A stretch of DNA of 6,126 nt from Victivallales bacterium (GTDB lineage: Bacteria > Verrucomicrobiota > Lentisphaeria > Oligosphaerales > Oligosphaeraceae): NCBI GenBank assembly GCA_017431185.1, contig JAFRLP010000085.1:1-6126 (forward strand). The letters run 5' to 3'. Positions within the stretch are counted from its first letter, which is position 1. The number at the start of each line of letters is the position of its first letter. Positions 4,342 through 6,126 of this stretch are shown piece by piece. Below the pieces are notes generated by a model. That model worked only from the letters and a program-made list of their open reading frames with translations, did no database searches and had not been told where the DNA came from. The position numbers and the translations under genes are program-made.

Positions 4342-6126
4342 TTCTGACGCTCCAATGCCCAGGACTGCTTGACGAGCGAATCGCCAGGCACGCCAATCTC
4401 CAAAACCCTCTTGCGGTTCGCAATAATCTGCTCGGGGGTCTTGTCGCCTTCCTCCATCGCCAGAATCTGCTGGCGGATGCGACGGTATTTGGTCTGGACA
4501 TCCTCTCCCAAGGTCGCGGGTAATTGCTTTGGCTTGCCCAGCAGCAAGGCCATGCCGCCGGCAATCACGCCATCCCGCTTTTCGGAAGACTTGAAACGCG
4601 CCAGCAACGACTCCACCAACGCATCCCGCTGCGCCAGGATATCATCCACCGACAAGGCCAACTCCATGACATGATTATCCTTTTGCTGCTGTTTCACCAT
4701 GGCCAGGGAGGGACGTTCCAGGAAGGCCAGCAAGGTCTCCAGATTCGTGTATAGGCCACGCGCCTGGAAAATCGCCGGAATGAAGGGGCGCTCCTCCAGA
4801 ATGCTGGAGTCGAACTCGCCAGGCAGTTGCGACAGGAAATCGACAAATATCTCCACTCCCAGCACACTGTCGTAGTTGCTGTCCGCCTCCTTGCGGCTCC
4901 ATTTCGGAACAGGCTTCTTCAGGCAGTCGCAGTCCAGCACGGCGGCAATGCACGACGGATCCGACAGAGCCTTCAGGCAGGCCGGCGCCTTGCCAACCGT
5001 CATGCCGTTGTTCGCCAGGGCCTTCACGATGCGCTGCAGTTGCAGAGAGTCATCCTCCAACTGCCGGAAGAGTTTGTCAATGAGCAGACGCTTGTCCGCC
5101 ATGACCGGATAGACGGCGCACTCCTCCACGGAAGGCAGCGGCAACGTCTTGCTCATGCGGTTGAATTTCAGGGATGTCACAGCCGCGTAATTCTCGTCCA
5201 GAACCTTTTTGGCCTTTTGGAGTTTGTAGAGCGGTTCCAGCACATCCTTTGCCATGCGCAACGGCTTGCCGGAGAAACGCTGCTTGGCCTTGGCGCGCTC
5301 TTCGCCGTGCTTCTTCGCCTCGTCCCGTATGTTCTCCAATGCCTTGATGACGGGGGACAATTTCTCCAGGGCATCCAGTTCCTGAAGACGTTTCTGAATA
5401 TTCTGGAGGGAGTTGACCGTCAGTTTCAGTTCCTGCTCCACGTCCGCCGAATAATTCATCAGTTCTGTGCAGAATTCAGGGGGACGCCTGCGCAGGGCGT
5501 TCAAATTCGCGGAGAGGTTTGCGGAGGATCGCGTCAGGCGTTCCACGCTGGAGTCATCGTCCTCCAGCACGCTTCGGCCCTCCAGATAGGCGTCCACGAC
5601 CTGCTTGGCGGCCAGCGCCTCGTTCTTCGCCTCGTTTGCCTGAGTATCATTCCAGCGCCACATCTCCATGTTCTGACTGAGCATTGGGCTGAGGAGTTTG
5701 TTGGCTGAAATCCATTTCCTTTCCTGAAGGAGCTGCTTGACCTCCGCCCATTTCTTCACGGTGTCCTCCCACTGGTTCACCTGGATGAAGAGTTCGTTGC
5801 GCTCTGCACGGTACCGATCCGCCTGCAAGGCGGTCTTGGCATTCTCCAGATGCACACGCGCCCTTGCGAAATTGCACTGGCGAGCACATTCGCGCGCCAT
5901 ATCTATCTCCTTTTTCGCGGTGGGACGCGCCGACTGCCACATGTAGTAGCCCGTTAAAATGATGACAATGGTACACACCACCGTGATGGTCTTCAGCAGC
6001 CAATGAGACCGGACATGGACGGCGTACTTGTCCCAGAATTTCAATTCGATGTAGGAGATGGTGATGATGTCGCCGTCCTTCAGGAGCCGTCCGCTGTCGT
6101 TGGCCATGCTGGTCATCGGGGTTCCA
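4338..6126 (-). CDS. FHA-domain / transmembrane / helical-repeat protein, 5' end outside window
   Basis: The frame stays open upstream of the first ATG (6116) to the window edge, reading G-T-P before that Met, so neither this ATG nor the one at 6107 is likely to be the true start. Counting from the 6116 Met, residues 1-27 (GT...LLKDGDIITI..IELKF) resemble the last strands of a forkhead-associated domain, whose usual C-terminal pattern is NGT-x-VN...L-x-DGD-x-I...L-x-F. One transmembrane helix follows at about 40-58. The remaining 530 residues or so are charged and almost wholly helical, with TPR-like segments near 71-98 and 122-146. The expected topology is cytoplasmic FHA and extracytoplasmic helical domain, as in SctD/YscD-type ring proteins; this is an architectural analogy, not shown homology. 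FHA domains normally bind phosphothreonine peptides, but the binding residues lie off the window. The stop overlaps the next start (ATGA), which suggests translational coupling to the pilin. I do not recognise the C-terminal family. Confidence 0.75.
   Translation of the reverse strand, partial: GTPMTSMANDSGRLLKDGDIITISYIELKFWDKYAVHVRSHWLLKTITVVCTIVIILTGYYMWQSARPTAKKEIDMARECARQCNFARARVHLENAKTALQADRYRAERNELFIQVNQWEDTVKKWAEVKQLLQERKWISANKLLSPMLSQNMEMWRWNDTQANEAKNEALAAKQVVDAYLEGRSVLEDDDSSVERLTRSSANLSANLNALRRRPPEFCTELMNYSADVEQELKLTVNSLQNIQKRLQELDALEKLSPVIKALENIRDEAKKHGEERAKAKQRFSGKPLRMAKDVLEPLYKLQKAKKVLDENYAAVTSLKFNRMSKTLPLPSVEECAVYPVMADKRLLIDKLFRQLEDDSLQLQRIVKALANNGMTVGKAPACLKALSDPSCIAAVLDCDCLKKPVPKWSRKEADSNYDSVLGVEIFVDFLSQLPGEFDSSILEERPFIPAIFQARGLYTNLETLLAFLERPSLAMVKQQQKDNHVMELALSVDDILAQRDALVESLLARFKSSEKRDGVIAGGMALLLGKPKQLPATLGEDVQTKYRRIRQQILAMEEGDKTPEQIIANRKRVLEIGVPGDSLVKQSWALERQK
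4342..4355 (-). promoter_or_regulatory. Ribosome binding site of the 86-aa pilin
   Basis: TTGGAG (4355-4350) lies 8 nt before the ATG at 4341, within the end of the FHA/TM gene. Together with the ATGA overlap it fixes the start and points to coupled or re-initiated translation. Confidence 0.6.

Noticed and set aside
3625..4347. 240-aa plus-strand ORF
   Set aside because: It runs antisense across two well-supported pilin genes and reads His/Leu-rich low-information sequence.
4827..5708. 293-aa plus-strand ORF
   Set aside because: It is wholly antisense to the helical region of the FHA/TM gene; its Gln/Leu/Val/Arg-rich composition mirrors Lys/Glu/Leu codons on the other strand.
4338..6126. 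Type III secretion SctD gene as proof of a T3SS
   Set aside because: Only the FHA-TM-extracytoplasmic layout is shared. No other T3SS gene is present and all neighbours are Tad-type pilus genes.

Overview
The window looks like part of a bacterial chromosome carrying one strand-uniform operon on the minus strand, read from base 6126 down to base 1. It encodes pieces of a Tad/Flp-type (type IVb) pilus apparatus. In transcription order there are six genes: (1) the C-terminal part of an FHA-domain, single-pass membrane, helical-repeat protein; (2) a small Flp-class pilin-like protein; (3) a second Flp-class pilin with a long hydrophilic tail; (4) a TadV/CpaA-type prepilin peptidase; (5) a TadE-type pseudopilin; (6) a large TadG-like protein whose reading frame runs off the left edge. 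The two outer genes are incomplete: gene 1 lacks its 5' end and gene 6 lacks its 3' end. No ATPase (TadA), platform protein (TadB/C), secretin (RcpA) or TadZ is visible; if present they lie outside the window.

Layout: 6126-4338 is the FHA/TM protein. Its TGA overlaps the ATG of the 86-aa pilin (4341-4081) as ATGA. A 39-base gap with a strong Shine-Dalgarno (SD) site precedes the 115-aa pilin (4041-3694). A GC-rich gap holding two identical hairpins separates the pilin from the peptidase (3609-3073). A 61-base gap with a long interrupted inverted repeat and a T7 run precedes the tadE-like gene (3011-2289). The TGA of that gene overlaps the ATG of the tadG-like gene (2289 to edge) by one base. 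The six genes therefore behave as one operon with two points at which pilin output could be separated from downstream expression. There is no gene-free stretch above 300 bases.

How the genes fit together: the peptidase should cleave both pilins and the TadE-like protein, all three of which show G|x with Glu at mature position +5. The TadE-like and TadG-like proteins are minor envelope components. The FHA protein may connect a cytoplasmic phospho-signal or scaffold to the envelope part; this is inference.

Organism: a moderately GC-rich Gram-negative-type bacterium. The long divergent TadG-like protein, the FHA/TM partner, and the GGCGGCG-type hairpins between genes remind me of PVC-group bacteria (Lentisphaerota, Kiritimatiellae, Planctomycetota), but this is an impression, not a result. 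The most unusual content is the FHA-TM protein translationally coupled to a pilin, the Cys-rich TadG-like protein with a C-x2-C-x8-H-x2-C knot, and the two intergenic inverted-repeat elements.
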